NCBI GenBank assembly: GCA_027013265.1
Contig: JALUXQ010000219.1
Span: forward strand, 1-30,437
Direction of reading: 5' to 3'
DNA: 30,437 nucleotides
DNA from: Campylobacteraceae bacterium
GTDB taxonomy: Bacteria; Campylobacterota; Campylobacteria; Campylobacterales; Sulfurospirillaceae
This document shows positions 15,425 through 23,354 of this stretch, in pieces; position 1 is the stretch's first letter, and each line of letters opens with the position of its first letter. Both the position numbers and the translations under genes were made by a program. The notes under the pieces were generated by a model that worked only from the letters and a program-made list of their open reading frames with translations, made no database searches and was not told the DNA's origin.

Positions 15425-16672
15425 CTAATATCCGTCTAAATGCCTTGTTTTTGGTAACACCAAGTTTAAAAATATACCAACAACTGCTCCTAGCCCAATA
15501 CCGCTAAAAGCAACTCCACCAAAGTCAAAAGTCATGCCCCCAATCGCAAAAACCAAAATCATAGAGACGATAATCATATTTCTTGGATCTTCCAAATCAG
15601 CTTTCTCTTTTATCAAAGTTCCCATACCAATCGATGTAATTATACCAAAAAGAAGAAGCATGATGCCACCCATCACAGGAACGGGTATGCTAGCAAGCAA
15701 TCCGCCCAATTTTCCAACAAATGCAAGTATTATAGCGAAAATCGCTGCCCAAGTCATGATGGCTGGGTTATAAGCTTTTGTGATAGTCACGGCTCCAGTA
15801 ACCTCAGAGTAAGTTGTGTTCGGTGGTCCACCAAAACAAGATGCCAAACTAGTAGCAAGTCCATCTCCTAAGAGGGTGTTTTTAAGTCCTGGCTCTTTCA
15901 GATAATCTCTTTTTGTAACACGACTTATCGCCAATATATCACCGATATGTTCGACCGCAGGAGCAATAGCGATAGGAACTATATAGATAACAGCTTGCCA
16001 GTTAAGCTCTGGTGCTACAAAATGAGGCAGGGCAAACCAAGATGCTTTTGCAACAGAATCAAAGCTGACTACTCCATACATCAAAGAGACGATATATCCA
16101 ACAGCGATGCCTGAGAGGATAGGCAATAGTCTAAAAACTCCCTTTCCAAGAAGCGAAACCAAAAGAGTGGTTGCAAGTGAAATCATAGATATCACGATTG
16201 CCTTATCAAATGGTACTAAAACTATGGCACCATCCCCTGTTTTCCCCATAGCCATGTGAACTGCCACAGGAGAGAGAATCAGACCAATAGTCATGATAAC
16301 TGGCCCTACAACAACTGCTGGCAAGAGCTTGTGTATAAAGTCTGAGCCTTTAAGTCTTATGGCAAAACTCAGAATCACATACAAAAGTCCAGCAGCTACA
16401 AGTCCTGACATTGTTCCTGCTATTCCCCATGTCTTCACACCATATATGATAGGTGCGATAAAGGCAAAAGAGGATGCCAAAAATATAGGAGGGACTGCTT
16501 TTCTGTTTATCACTTGAAAAAGCAAAGTTCCAAGTCCTGCTGTAAAAAGAGCAACATTTGGATCAAGTCCCGTCAGTATCGGAACTAAAACTAGGGCACC
16601 AAATGCCACAAACAAAAACTGCAAACCAACAACGCTATCTCTCAAGCGAAAGTTATAGTCTGTCTTACTCAT
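15425..16672 (-). CDS. uraA: Uracil/xanthine permease (NCS2 family)
   Basis: 415 residues, polytopic (about 12-14 membrane segments). A nucleobase:H+ symporter of the NCS2 (UraA/UapA) family. Typical blocks are the N-terminal G-L-Q-F-L-F-V-A-F-G-A-L-V-L-V-P-I-L and the helix-10 region P-A-V-E-H-I-G-D-I-L-A-I-S, whose Glu lines the base-binding site in UraA. A Q/E-H pattern alone does not separate uracil from xanthine; the E-H-I-G-D form favours uracil. Its ATG overlaps the dxr stop by ATGA (16669-16672), so it is translationally coupled to an unrelated isoprenoid gene. Confidence 0.9.
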   Translation of the reverse strand: MSKTDYNFRLRDSVVGLQFLFVAFGALVLVPILTGLDPNVALFTAGLGTLLFQVINRKAVPPIFLASSFAFIAPIIYGVKTWGIAGTMSGLVAAGLLYVILSFAIRLKGSDFIHKLLPAVVVGPVIMTIGLILSPVAVHMAMGKTGDGAIVLVPFDKAIVISMISLATTLLVSLLGKGVFRLLPILSGIAVGYIVSLMYGVVSFDSVAKASWFALPHFVAPELNWQAVIYIVPIAIAPAVEHIGDILAISRVTKRDYLKEPGLKNTLLGDGLATSLASCFGGPPNTTYSEVTGAVTITKAYNPAIMTWAAIFAIILAFVGKLGGLLASIPVPVMGGIMLLLFGIITSIGMGTLIKEKADLEDPRNMIIVSMILVFAIGGMTFDFGGVAFSGIGLGAVVGIFLNLVLPKTRHLDGY

Positions 16673-17742
16673 GAGTTTCCTTTTAGGTATTTTCTTACTT
16701 CTTTGTCTATTTCAAAAATATCATCTAAATTTTTTGGGCAAACATCGCCAAAATGGCGATACGCCCTCTTGTTTATCTCTGCTAACTCTACTATATTTAT
16801 CTTATTATCTAAAAATCTTGCTACACTCACTTCGTTTGCTGCATTTAGCACAACTCCCAAAGACGGGTTTTTCAAAATATCATCTTTTATCTCCCATATG
16901 GGGTATCTCTGCTCTTCTATCTTCTTGAATTTCAAGCTTCCAACTTTCAGTAAATTAACATGTGGCAATATCTCCTCTTGCACACTTCCCATCAAGGCAA
17001 ATGATATAGGAAGTTTCATATCTGCATTTGCTATGTGTGCAGTTGTGCTTCCATCTATAAAGTTTATAAAAGCGTGAATGATTGATTTTGTTTCGATAAG
17101 AGCATCTAGTTTTTCACAACCATAAAGCCACCTAGCTTCTAGTAGTTCAAATATTTTATTTGTCATGGTTGCACTATCTATGGTGATTTTTCTGCCCATT
17201 TTCCAATTTGGATGTTTCAGTGCTTCGAGTGAACTCATGGCGGAGAGTTTTTCTAGGGGAGTCTCTCTAAAAGCTCCCCCACTTGCTGTTATAGTCATGC
17301 TCTCTACCACTCTATCCTGCAATAGATACCAAAGACCAAAATGTTCACTATCTATGGGTATAATTTTTGAAGCATCAAGCAAATTGCCAGCAACCACCAA
17401 GGACTCTTTGTTCGCTAGAGCCAATCTCTTACCTAGCTTTTGCGTAAGAACTGAGGGTGCTAAACCAGAAAAACCTACAAGAGCATTGACCACCAAATCA
17501 CTCTTACTCTGCTCTATCGCTTCTAAAATCCCCTCATCTCCATAAAATACTCTATCATGGTTTACTCTATCTGCTAACTCTTTTTGGGCAACGCAGACAA
17601 ATTTAGGGGCAAACTCTTTTATCTGTTTGTTTAGTAATTTTACATTTCTTCCCGCCACTAAAGTCTCAACCTCTAAATCAAATCTAGTTGCAACTTTTAG
17701 TGTGTTTACTCCTATCGAGCCAGTTGAACCTAAGACGACCAC
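16669..17742 (-). CDS. dxr: 1-deoxy-D-xylulose 5-phosphate reductoisomerase
   Basis: 357 residues. The second step of the MEP isoprenoid pathway: DXP to 2-C-methylerythritol 4-phosphate with NADPH and a divalent metal, in the cytoplasm. Seen: the NADPH loop G-S-T-G-S-I-G at the N-terminus, A-N-K-E-S-L-V-V-A-G, the metal-site I-D-S-E-H-F region, G-G-A-F-R-E-T-P and H-P-N-W-x-M-G-x-K-I-T-I-D-S-A-T-M-T-N-K. The annotated GTG start at 17742 immediately follows the cdsA stop. Pairing of cdsA and dxr is common across bacteria and links phospholipid and isoprenoid precursor synthesis. Confidence 0.96.
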   Translation of the reverse strand: MVVLGSTGSIGVNTLKVATRFDLEVETLVAGRNVKLLNKQIKEFAPKFVCVAQKELADRVNHDRVFYGDEGILEAIEQSKSDLVVNALVGFSGLAPSVLTQKLGKRLALANKESLVVAGNLLDASKIIPIDSEHFGLWYLLQDRVVESMTITASGGAFRETPLEKLSAMSSLEALKHPNWKMGRKITIDSATMTNKIFELLEARWLYGCEKLDALIETKSIIHAFINFIDGSTTAHIANADMKLPISFALMGSVQEEILPHVNLLKVGSLKFKKIEEQRYPIWEIKDDILKNPSLGVVLNAANEVSVARFLDNKINIVELAEINKRAYRHFGDVCPKNLDDIFEIDKEVRKYLKGNS

Positions 17743-18507
17743 CTAGAGCAAGCCTCTAAGCAAAACTATCATGATGATACCTGCAAACATGTAACCATCA
17801 CAGCGGTCAAGCATACCGCCGTGTCCGGGGAAGATTGTCCCGCTGTCTTTGATGCCTGCCTCTCTTTTTAGATAACTCTCAAACAGATCTCCCCAAACAG
17901 CAGAAAGTGAGACGAGAAGAGATATGAGTATTGAGGTTGTGATATTGACACTGCCAAGTCCTACAAGCGAGCCAAAAATAGTAGCTATAACGATACCGCC
18001 TATCGTCCCCTCCCATGTTTTATTTGGTGAAGTCTTTGAAAATGGTGTTTTGCCGATACTTTTTCCAACAACATAAGCACCCACATCAGTCAATGCAACA
18101 ACAACAACCAGCCAAACAAGAGAGCTCATACCAAAATCTTTATAGAGTGCTAGCAAAAAAAGCATAGAAGCAGAAGGGTAGAAAAATGGTGCTAAAAGTT
18201 TAAAATTAACCTCTTTTTTATGAGCCATAATGGAGACTATGGCTATCAAAACGATATATGTCAAATCATCAGGATTAGGGTATATGAAAGCCGCTAACCA
18301 AAGTGCTATGGCATAGATAAAGTACCTATTGTCTTCTATATCAAAAAGCCTCATGGCTTCATAAAAAGCTACAAGATAGACTGCTCCAAAAAACAACCAA
18401 GTGACAAACAGATTGTCAACAAGTGCTATGAATGCCACGATAAACAGCAGAGTAAAACCTGTCAAAACTCTATCTTTGTTAGAGTTATATATCTCTTTTA
18501 TATTCAA
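17743..18507 (-). CDS. cdsA: Phosphatidate cytidylyltransferase
   Basis: 254 residues, about seven membrane segments. It converts phosphatidic acid and CTP to CDP-diacylglycerol, the branch point of phospholipid synthesis, in the inner membrane. The C-terminal CDP-DAG synthase signature is intact: L-K-R-E-A-G-I-K-D-S-G, then P-G-H-G-G-M-L-D-R-C-D. The ATG at 18507 has AGGA about 12 bases upstream. It directly abuts dxr. Confidence 0.96.
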   Translation of the reverse strand: MNIKEIYNSNKDRVLTGFTLLFIVAFIALVDNLFVTWLFFGAVYLVAFYEAMRLFDIEDNRYFIYAIALWLAAFIYPNPDDLTYIVLIAIVSIMAHKKEVNFKLLAPFFYPSASMLFLLALYKDFGMSSLVWLVVVVALTDVGAYVVGKSIGKTPFSKTSPNKTWEGTIGGIVIATIFGSLVGLGSVNITTSILISLLVSLSAVWGDLFESYLKREAGIKDSGTIFPGHGGMLDRCDGYMFAGIIMIVLLRGLL

Positions 18508-18569
18508 AATTTTTCCTAAAAGTTTTTATAATCTTATGTAATTTTATCTAAATTAGCGTGAGTTTATGC

Positions 18570-18893
18570 TTATACTTTTATATCTAGGTGCGGGAGTGAG
18601 AAAACTTCCTCTTTTTTTGTATCACTTTTGAGTTTTTTTTTCTCTTTTAAAGTCTCTTCTTGCTCTTTTTGTTCTTGCTCTTTTTTCTCTTTTTCGTGTT
18701 CGTGTTCAGGGTCTATTTTATAGGTCTCTTCGGCAGGTCTTACATCTTCTATATTTTGTTTATCCGCATCTTGTATAGCAGTAGCTACACTATTTTGCAT
18801 ATCAAGCCTGTTTTGAAAATTTGATTGTATCTTTGTTTGGGCAGGTGTTGCCTGATTTGCATAAGCAACTGCCCCTACAGGACCTATTGCCAC
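18570..18893 (-). CDS. Small charged protein, unknown function
   Basis: 107 residues from GTG 18893, with a strong Shine-Dalgarno GAAGGAGG shortly upstream, 14 bases after the NFACT gene. The N-terminal half is Ala/Gln-rich; the C-terminal half is a highly charged Lys/Glu/Gln run (about 65-95) ending in a short hydrophobic tail. No signal peptide or membrane segment. Probably largely disordered or coiled coil. I do not recognise a family. The good ribosome binding site and operon position argue that it is real. Confidence 0.7.
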   Translation of the reverse strand: MAIGPVGAVAYANQATPAQTKIQSNFQNRLDMQNSVATAIQDADKQNIEDVRPAEETYKIDPEHEHEKEKKEQEQKEQEETLKEKKKLKSDTKKEEVFSLPHLDIKV

Positions 18894-18907
18894 AATATCC
18901 TCCTTCT

Positions 18908-20239
18908 CTATACAGTTATATTTATCGTCTTATAATCCACATAGTTTACATGTGCTCCCTCTTGTACTTTGACATTTCTTCTAGCAGTATAATCGACCAA
19001 ATATGAGCCTTTTTGAGATGTGCTAAACTCAGCGCAGAGCTTCGCTGCAAACTCAAGCACACTTTGGGGGATATTTTGCTTGTCTGTTCTTATTATAACA
19101 TGAGATGATGGTATATCTTTTAAATGCAACCAAATATCTCTCTTTTTTGCCTCTTTTAGCAGCTCAATGTTACCTTTTTCACTCTTTCCAAGCATCACCT
19201 TGAAGCCCTCCATATAAAAACTTTCATACGAAACCATCTTGCCTTTTGCTTTTTTGGAGTGTTTTTGTTTGGGGTAGAGTATATTTATCTCCACCTCATC
19301 ACTGGCTTGATTTATAGCATTCTTAAGCTTTTGAAAAAACTCTATCTTTTCGCTTAGATTTTCTCTCTCTATGTACAAAGAGTTTGCTTTTCTTTTTAGT
19401 TTTTTAGCTGCCTCAAAGAGAATATTGCCTGCTTCAGAAGCACTTCTTGCCTCTTTGGTAAAGGTGATTTTTACCAAATTTCCATCAAAATCTTTAAGCT
19501 CAACCTCTTTTTCATAGCCCTTGACCAAGTCAAGATTGCTAAACACGAGAGTTCCCCATAAGCTATAAGTATCACTCTTTTTTAGCAAGCTCTCTTCATC
19601 TTGCAAACCATCCAAAAGTTTTTTGAGTTTTTTGAGTTTTTTATCTATGTTTAAAATTTTCTGTTTTTTTAGAGTTGCAGTAGCATTTTTTGCCCTTTTT
19701 TCATACTCATTTTGCAAAAATTTCTCTATATCTTCTATCTCTTTGTGCTCTTTGTAGACAAATCTATCTTCTGTTTTTAGAGCCTTTAAGACAACGCCTC
19801 TTTTTACTTCTCTATATGAACAAGAGGAGTCGATATGCCTCAATGCCTCCAAGACGACACTGTTTGCATCTAAAATGATAGCATTTGTATTTTTACCTGT
19901 AAATTCGAGTTGCAGAGAAACTTCATCTGATTTGTACTTCGAGTTTGAGGTAACATCAAATTTTAAAACTCTATCATCTTTCAAAACTTCGATATTCTTA
20001 ATCACAGAATTGGCAAATTTTTTAGACAAAATAACATCAAAAGGAGCTTTGTAAATCTTGGCTCTTTTCAATCCGTCTTTCATGAAGATATGAGAATCAC
20101 CTCTTCTTAAATCAAAAAACAGAAACTCACTTCTATCAAACACCATCTTTATAATGCTATCTCCTACTCTAGAGACAGCGCTTATCTTTTTAAATTTTCT
20201 TAAATATTGTGCGATTTGCACCAGTTCATATCTTTTCAT
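18908..20239 (-). CDS. NFACT (RqcH/FbpA-like) protein
   Basis: 443 residues from ATG 20239. NFACT proteins bind stalled 50S subunits with peptidyl-tRNA; bacterial RqcH adds C-terminal alanine tails that mark the nascent chain for degradation. The older name is fibronectin-binding protein. Seen: an NFACT-N domain (1 to about 150, with E-F-T-G-K-N-T-N-A-I-I-L-D), a long coiled coil (about 170-310), and a C-terminal NFACT-R domain with R-D-I-W-L-H-L-K-D-I-P-S-S-H-V-I-I. It is shorter than Gram-positive RqcH (about 570), as is usual here, so activity in alanine tailing is not certain. A TTG start 18 bases upstream would lie inside the promoter and is rejected. Confidence 0.85.
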   Translation of the reverse strand: MKRYELVQIAQYLRKFKKISAVSRVGDSIIKMVFDRSEFLFFDLRRGDSHIFMKDGLKRAKIYKAPFDVILSKKFANSVIKNIEVLKDDRVLKFDVTSNSKYKSDEVSLQLEFTGKNTNAIILDANSVVLEALRHIDSSCSYREVKRGVVLKALKTEDRFVYKEHKEIEDIEKFLQNEYEKRAKNATATLKKQKILNIDKKLKKLKKLLDGLQDEESLLKKSDTYSLWGTLVFSNLDLVKGYEKEVELKDFDGNLVKITFTKEARSASEAGNILFEAAKKLKRKANSLYIERENLSEKIEFFQKLKNAINQASDEVEINILYPKQKHSKKAKGKMVSYESFYMEGFKVMLGKSEKGNIELLKEAKKRDIWLHLKDIPSSHVIIRTDKQNIPQSVLEFAAKLCAEFSTSQKGSYLVDYTARRNVKVQEGAHVNYVDYKTINITV

Positions 20240-20245
20240 GTCTGC

Positions 20246-20275
20246 ATTATACAGCAATAATTCTCAAAATTTCAA
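20246..20275 (-). promoter_or_regulatory. Promoter of the NFACT gene, possibly leaderless
   Basis: On the minus strand, TTGAAA (20275-20270), an 18-base spacer and TATAAT (20251-20246). The -10 ends only 6 bases before the ATG at 20239, so transcription should begin at or next to the start codon. The -35 overlaps the last codons of the thiE gene. Confidence 0.55.
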
Positions 20276-21289
20276 ATTTAACTCTTTAACCTTTCTTGCT
20301 ATATCCTCAGCTTGTGTGATTTCTGTCACAAGTGCCACACTTTTTGCTCCAGCTTTTATAACTTGGTCGATATTGTGCTCTTTTATGCCTCCGATTGCCA
20401 CAAAAGGTATAGAGATATTTTGGGCTACAAACTGAAGATACTCTACTCCAACAGTTTCATAATCCTTCGTTTTTGTGTCAAATATAGGTCCCACCCCTAT
20501 ATAGTCAGCCCCAAGCTTCACGGCTTCTCTTGCCTGTTTTTTACTATGCGTTGAAAGTCCTATGATTTTATCATCCCCTATGAGCTTTCGCACCTCCAAA
20601 AGTGGCCAGTCATCTTGTCCTATGTGAACACCGTCTGCTTCGACCATCAACGCCAACTCTACATGGTCATTGATGATAAATTCCACCCCAGCCTCTTTTG
20701 TCATCTCTCTTAAAACTTTAGCCTCTTTGAGCATCTCTTTGAAGCTTTTGTCTTTTTCTCTGTATTGGATGATTTTTATGCCACCTTTTATCATCTCACT
20801 TACAACTTCTATGTTGCTTCTTCCATTTGAAAATCTCTCAAAAGTTATGCCATAAATTCCATCTGGAACTATTTTTTTACTACTTTTTACCAAAACATCT
20901 TTCTCCAAATAGTAGAGTTCATAGCGGATAGCCTCATACCCCTTGCCGATCTCATACATGTCAGCCGTCGTTTTGCCTATCTCCTCTATCACCCTCACAG
21001 CTTCTAAGGCTCTTTTGAAATTTGCTGTGATGATTTGGGATAGATTCTCTTTTTTGTCTATCTTGCTTTGGTTTGTGATTTTTTTACCGATATCATGATT
21101 TGCATCTCTGTGTTTTAATAGTTGATAATCTATATCTTTGAGGTTTTTTCTTATCTCGTGTCTGATGTTTCGCAATTTCTTAGTGAGCAATTCATCTTCA
21201 TAATGAAACCTGCAAATATCTTCAACTACACGAATCCCCTCGGCTGCTCGGTTGACATTTGCATCTAGTATCCTGTAAGTTTTTATCAT
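20264..21289 (-). CDS. thiE: ThiD2-ThiE fusion: HMP-P kinase / thiamin phosphate synthase
   Basis: 341 residues from ATG 21289, with GGGAG about 6 bases upstream. The C-terminal two thirds (about 145-340) is ThiE, the TIM barrel that joins HMP-PP to thiazole phosphate to make thiamin phosphate: Y-R-E-K-D, G-V-H-I-G-Q-D-D, G-A-D-Y-I-G-V-G-P-I-F and A-I-G-G-I are present. The N-terminal about 125 residues (D-A-N-V-N-R-A-A-E-G-I-R-V-V-E-D) match the ThiD2 domain, an alternative HMP-phosphate kinase found fused to ThiE in some bacteria. That would cover the step normally done by ThiD, which is absent from this cluster. It overlaps thiH by ATGA (21286-21289). Last gene of the thi operon. Confidence 0.9.
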   Translation of the reverse strand: MIKTYRILDANVNRAAEGIRVVEDICRFHYEDELLTKKLRNIRHEIRKNLKDIDYQLLKHRDANHDIGKKITNQSKIDKKENLSQIITANFKRALEAVRVIEEIGKTTADMYEIGKGYEAIRYELYYLEKDVLVKSSKKIVPDGIYGITFERFSNGRSNIEVVSEMIKGGIKIIQYREKDKSFKEMLKEAKVLREMTKEAGVEFIINDHVELALMVEADGVHIGQDDWPLLEVRKLIGDDKIIGLSTHSKKQAREAVKLGADYIGVGPIFDTKTKDYETVGVEYLQFVAQNISIPFVAIGGIKEHNIDQVIKAGAKSVALVTEITQAEDIARKVKELNLKF

Positions 21290-22386
21290 ATGCTCTCCCA
21301 ATTCTTATATACAGGCTCATAGCCTAACTCTTGTATCCTCTGTATCACCTCTTGAGTGCTTCTTTCGTCCGAAATCTCAAATTGAGGCTCTGTCTTGGCC
21401 TTAGTATATCCCCCAACTTCCGTCTTGGAGCCTGCTGAAAATTTGGTGGCACAAATGCCCAAAAGATTCTCTCTAAAGCTAGCCTCTTCTCTAGTGGAGA
21501 TATTTATCTCAACTCTTGGCAAGAAGAGTCTATATGCGCACATAATCTGCACAAATGTTACATCATCAACTATTTTATTTGGCTTAAAATGACCCTCTGC
21601 ATCATTAATCCTTGGAATCGAGAGACCAAATTCACACTCAAGATATTTATCACTCAAATACGAAGCATGGAGCCCACTAAAAAAAGCTTCACTTGCTATC
21701 TCCCCTAAACCAAAAAGAGAGCCGATATTTATAGATCTCATACCAGCTTTTGCGCCTCTTTGTGGAGTTTGCAGTCTATACTCATAGTTAGTTTTCTCTC
21801 CGCTTGTGTGCACTTTTTTATATATATCTCTGTCATAAACTTCTTGATAGACTGTTAATCCATCAACTCCAGCCAAATGCAACTTGGCATACTCCTCTTC
21901 GCTCATAGGATAAACCTCGATAGAGACAAAACTAAAGTATTTTTTGAGGATTTTTGTAACATCTATAAGGTATGAAATGGGAGTGATTTTCTTTGATTCA
22001 CCTGTTAGAAAGAGTATATTTTTTATGCCGCTCTTTGCTATCTCTTTTGCTTCGATTTCAACTTCGCTAAGAGATAGTTTTTTCCTTTGGATTCTATTTT
22101 TTTTGCTAAAACCACAGTATGAACAGTCGCTACTGCAGTAGTTTGAGACATATATCGGAAGATATAGATTTATAGTGTACCCAAAGTTTGCTACTGTTAT
22201 CTCGTGAGCTCTTCTTGCCATCTCTTCTAAATGGTTTTTTGCTTTTGGGGAGAGTAGATTTAAGAAATCAAACCTGTTTAACTTTTTTTTATGGATAGCC
22301 TTTGCTACCATCTTATCACTTACTCTCTCTAAGTAATTTTCAAAATCAAAACCCTCATACTCCTGCAAAACATCGAGAAAACTCAT
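21286..22386 (-). CDS. thiH: 2-iminoacetate synthase (tyrosine lyase)
   Basis: 366 residues. A radical SAM enzyme that cleaves tyrosine to dehydroglycine (2-iminoacetate) and p-cresol, supplying the C2-N unit of the thiazole. The cluster-binding motif C-S-S-D-C-S-Y-C-G-F (CxxxCxxC) is intact. ATG 22386 overlaps the thiG stop (ATGA), the usual coupling in this operon. The open frame extends 64 codons upstream into thiG, but that extension is in another frame of thiG and has no ThiH-like sequence. ThiH, rather than the oxygen-using ThiO, suits microaerobic or anaerobic growth. Confidence 0.95.
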   Translation of the reverse strand: MSFLDVLQEYEGFDFENYLERVSDKMVAKAIHKKKLNRFDFLNLLSPKAKNHLEEMARRAHEITVANFGYTINLYLPIYVSNYCSSDCSYCGFSKKNRIQRKKLSLSEVEIEAKEIAKSGIKNILFLTGESKKITPISYLIDVTKILKKYFSFVSIEVYPMSEEEYAKLHLAGVDGLTVYQEVYDRDIYKKVHTSGEKTNYEYRLQTPQRGAKAGMRSINIGSLFGLGEIASEAFFSGLHASYLSDKYLECEFGLSIPRINDAEGHFKPNKIVDDVTFVQIMCAYRLFLPRVEINISTREEASFRENLLGICATKFSAGSKTEVGGYTKAKTEPQFEISDERSTQEVIQRIQELGYEPVYKNWESI

Positions 22387-23150
22387 AAATTCAAAAATCC
22401 CGTAAGTGGGGAGGAGGCATTTGCATACCGACTCTCCTCTTGCAATTTTAGCAAATGCGCTGCTCTTCCTGCTTTTATAGCCAAAGAGAAGGCCTCTGCC
22501 ATCTTGGCTGGATTTGAAGCGGTAGCTATTGCGGTATTTATAAGAACTCCATCGGCCCCCATCTCCATGGCATCGCACGCATGTGAGGGGCGTCCGATAC
22601 CCGCATCAACGATGACAGGCAGATTGCTGTTTTCTATAACCATCTCAAGAATGCTCTTAGTTTGAAGTCCAGCATTTGAGCCAATCGGAGAACCAAGAGG
22701 CATCACAGCACTTGCTCCTGCGTCTTCGAGTTTTTTACAAATGATGATATCTGGCATGATATATGGCAAAACCACAAAACCCTCTTTTGCTAAAATTTTT
22801 GTAGCCTTTAGTGTCTCTTCATTGTCTGGCATGAGGTATTTTGCATCACAAATCACCTCGATTTTGACAAAATTTCCACACCCTGACTCTTTGGCGATTC
22901 TTGCGATTCTAACAGCTTCATTTGCATCTCTTGCACCTGAAGTATTTGGCAATAGAGTTATATGTTTTGGTATATAGTTTAGGATATTATCAGTTGGGTT
23001 TTCAAGATTTACTCTCCTAAGCGCAACCGTGATTATCTGCGAGCCACTTTTATCTAGTACCTCTTTTATCTCATTTTTGTCTCTAAACTTTCCTGTACCA
23101 CTCAAGAGTCTGCTTGAAAACTCTCTGTCTCCAAGTTTAAGCACATCCAT
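22383..23150 (-). CDS. thiG: Thiazole synthase
   Basis: 255 residues, TIM barrel. It combines deoxyxylulose phosphate, 2-iminoacetate and sulfur from ThiS thiocarboxylate to form the thiazole ring. Seen: the N-terminal S-R-L-L-S-G-T-G-K-F, V-K-I-E-V-I-C-D with the likely Schiff-base lysine, Y-I-M-P-D, and P-V-I-V-D-A-G-I-G-R-P-S-H-A. The ATG directly abuts the thiS stop. Its DXP substrate is the same metabolite used by dxr in this window. Confidence 0.97.
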   Translation of the reverse strand: MDVLKLGDREFSSRLLSGTGKFRDKNEIKEVLDKSGSQIITVALRRVNLENPTDNILNYIPKHITLLPNTSGARDANEAVRIARIAKESGCGNFVKIEVICDAKYLMPDNEETLKATKILAKEGFVVLPYIMPDIIICKKLEDAGASAVMPLGSPIGSNAGLQTKSILEMVIENSNLPVIVDAGIGRPSHACDAMEMGADGVLINTAIATASNPAKMAEAFSLAIKAGRAAHLLKLQEESRYANASSPLTGFLNL

Positions 23151-23354
23151 CTATCCACCTCCCATGAAGGTTATAATCTCTACACTATCACCACTTTTAA
23201 GTATAGTATCTTCATATCTATCTTTTTTGATTATGTTTAAGTTTATCTCCACAACTATGCCATCTTTTTTTAAGTCGATAAATTTTAACAAATCAGACAC
23301 AGATGAGCCTTTTTTTATCCACTTCTCCTTACTATTTAGTTTTACGGATATCAT
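23151..23354 (-). CDS. thiS: Sulfur carrier protein ThiS
   Basis: 67 residues, ubiquitin-like fold, ending in Gly-Gly-Gly; the terminal glycine is adenylated and turned into the thiocarboxylate that donates sulfur to ThiG. Conserved V-E-I-N and G-D-S-V-E-I-I-T-F are seen. It overlaps the end of thiC by 23 bases. No thiF (the adenylating enzyme) is in this cluster; it must be elsewhere or be replaced by a MoeB-like protein. Confidence 0.93.
   Translation of the reverse strand: MISVKLNSKEKWIKKGSSVSDLLKFIDLKKDGIVVEINLNIIKKDRYEDTILKSGDSVEIITFMGGG

Noticed and set aside
22387..22578. 64-codon N-terminal extension of thiH
   Set aside because: It overlaps thiG in another frame, resembles no ThiH, and ATG 22386 with the ATGA overlap gives the normal length.
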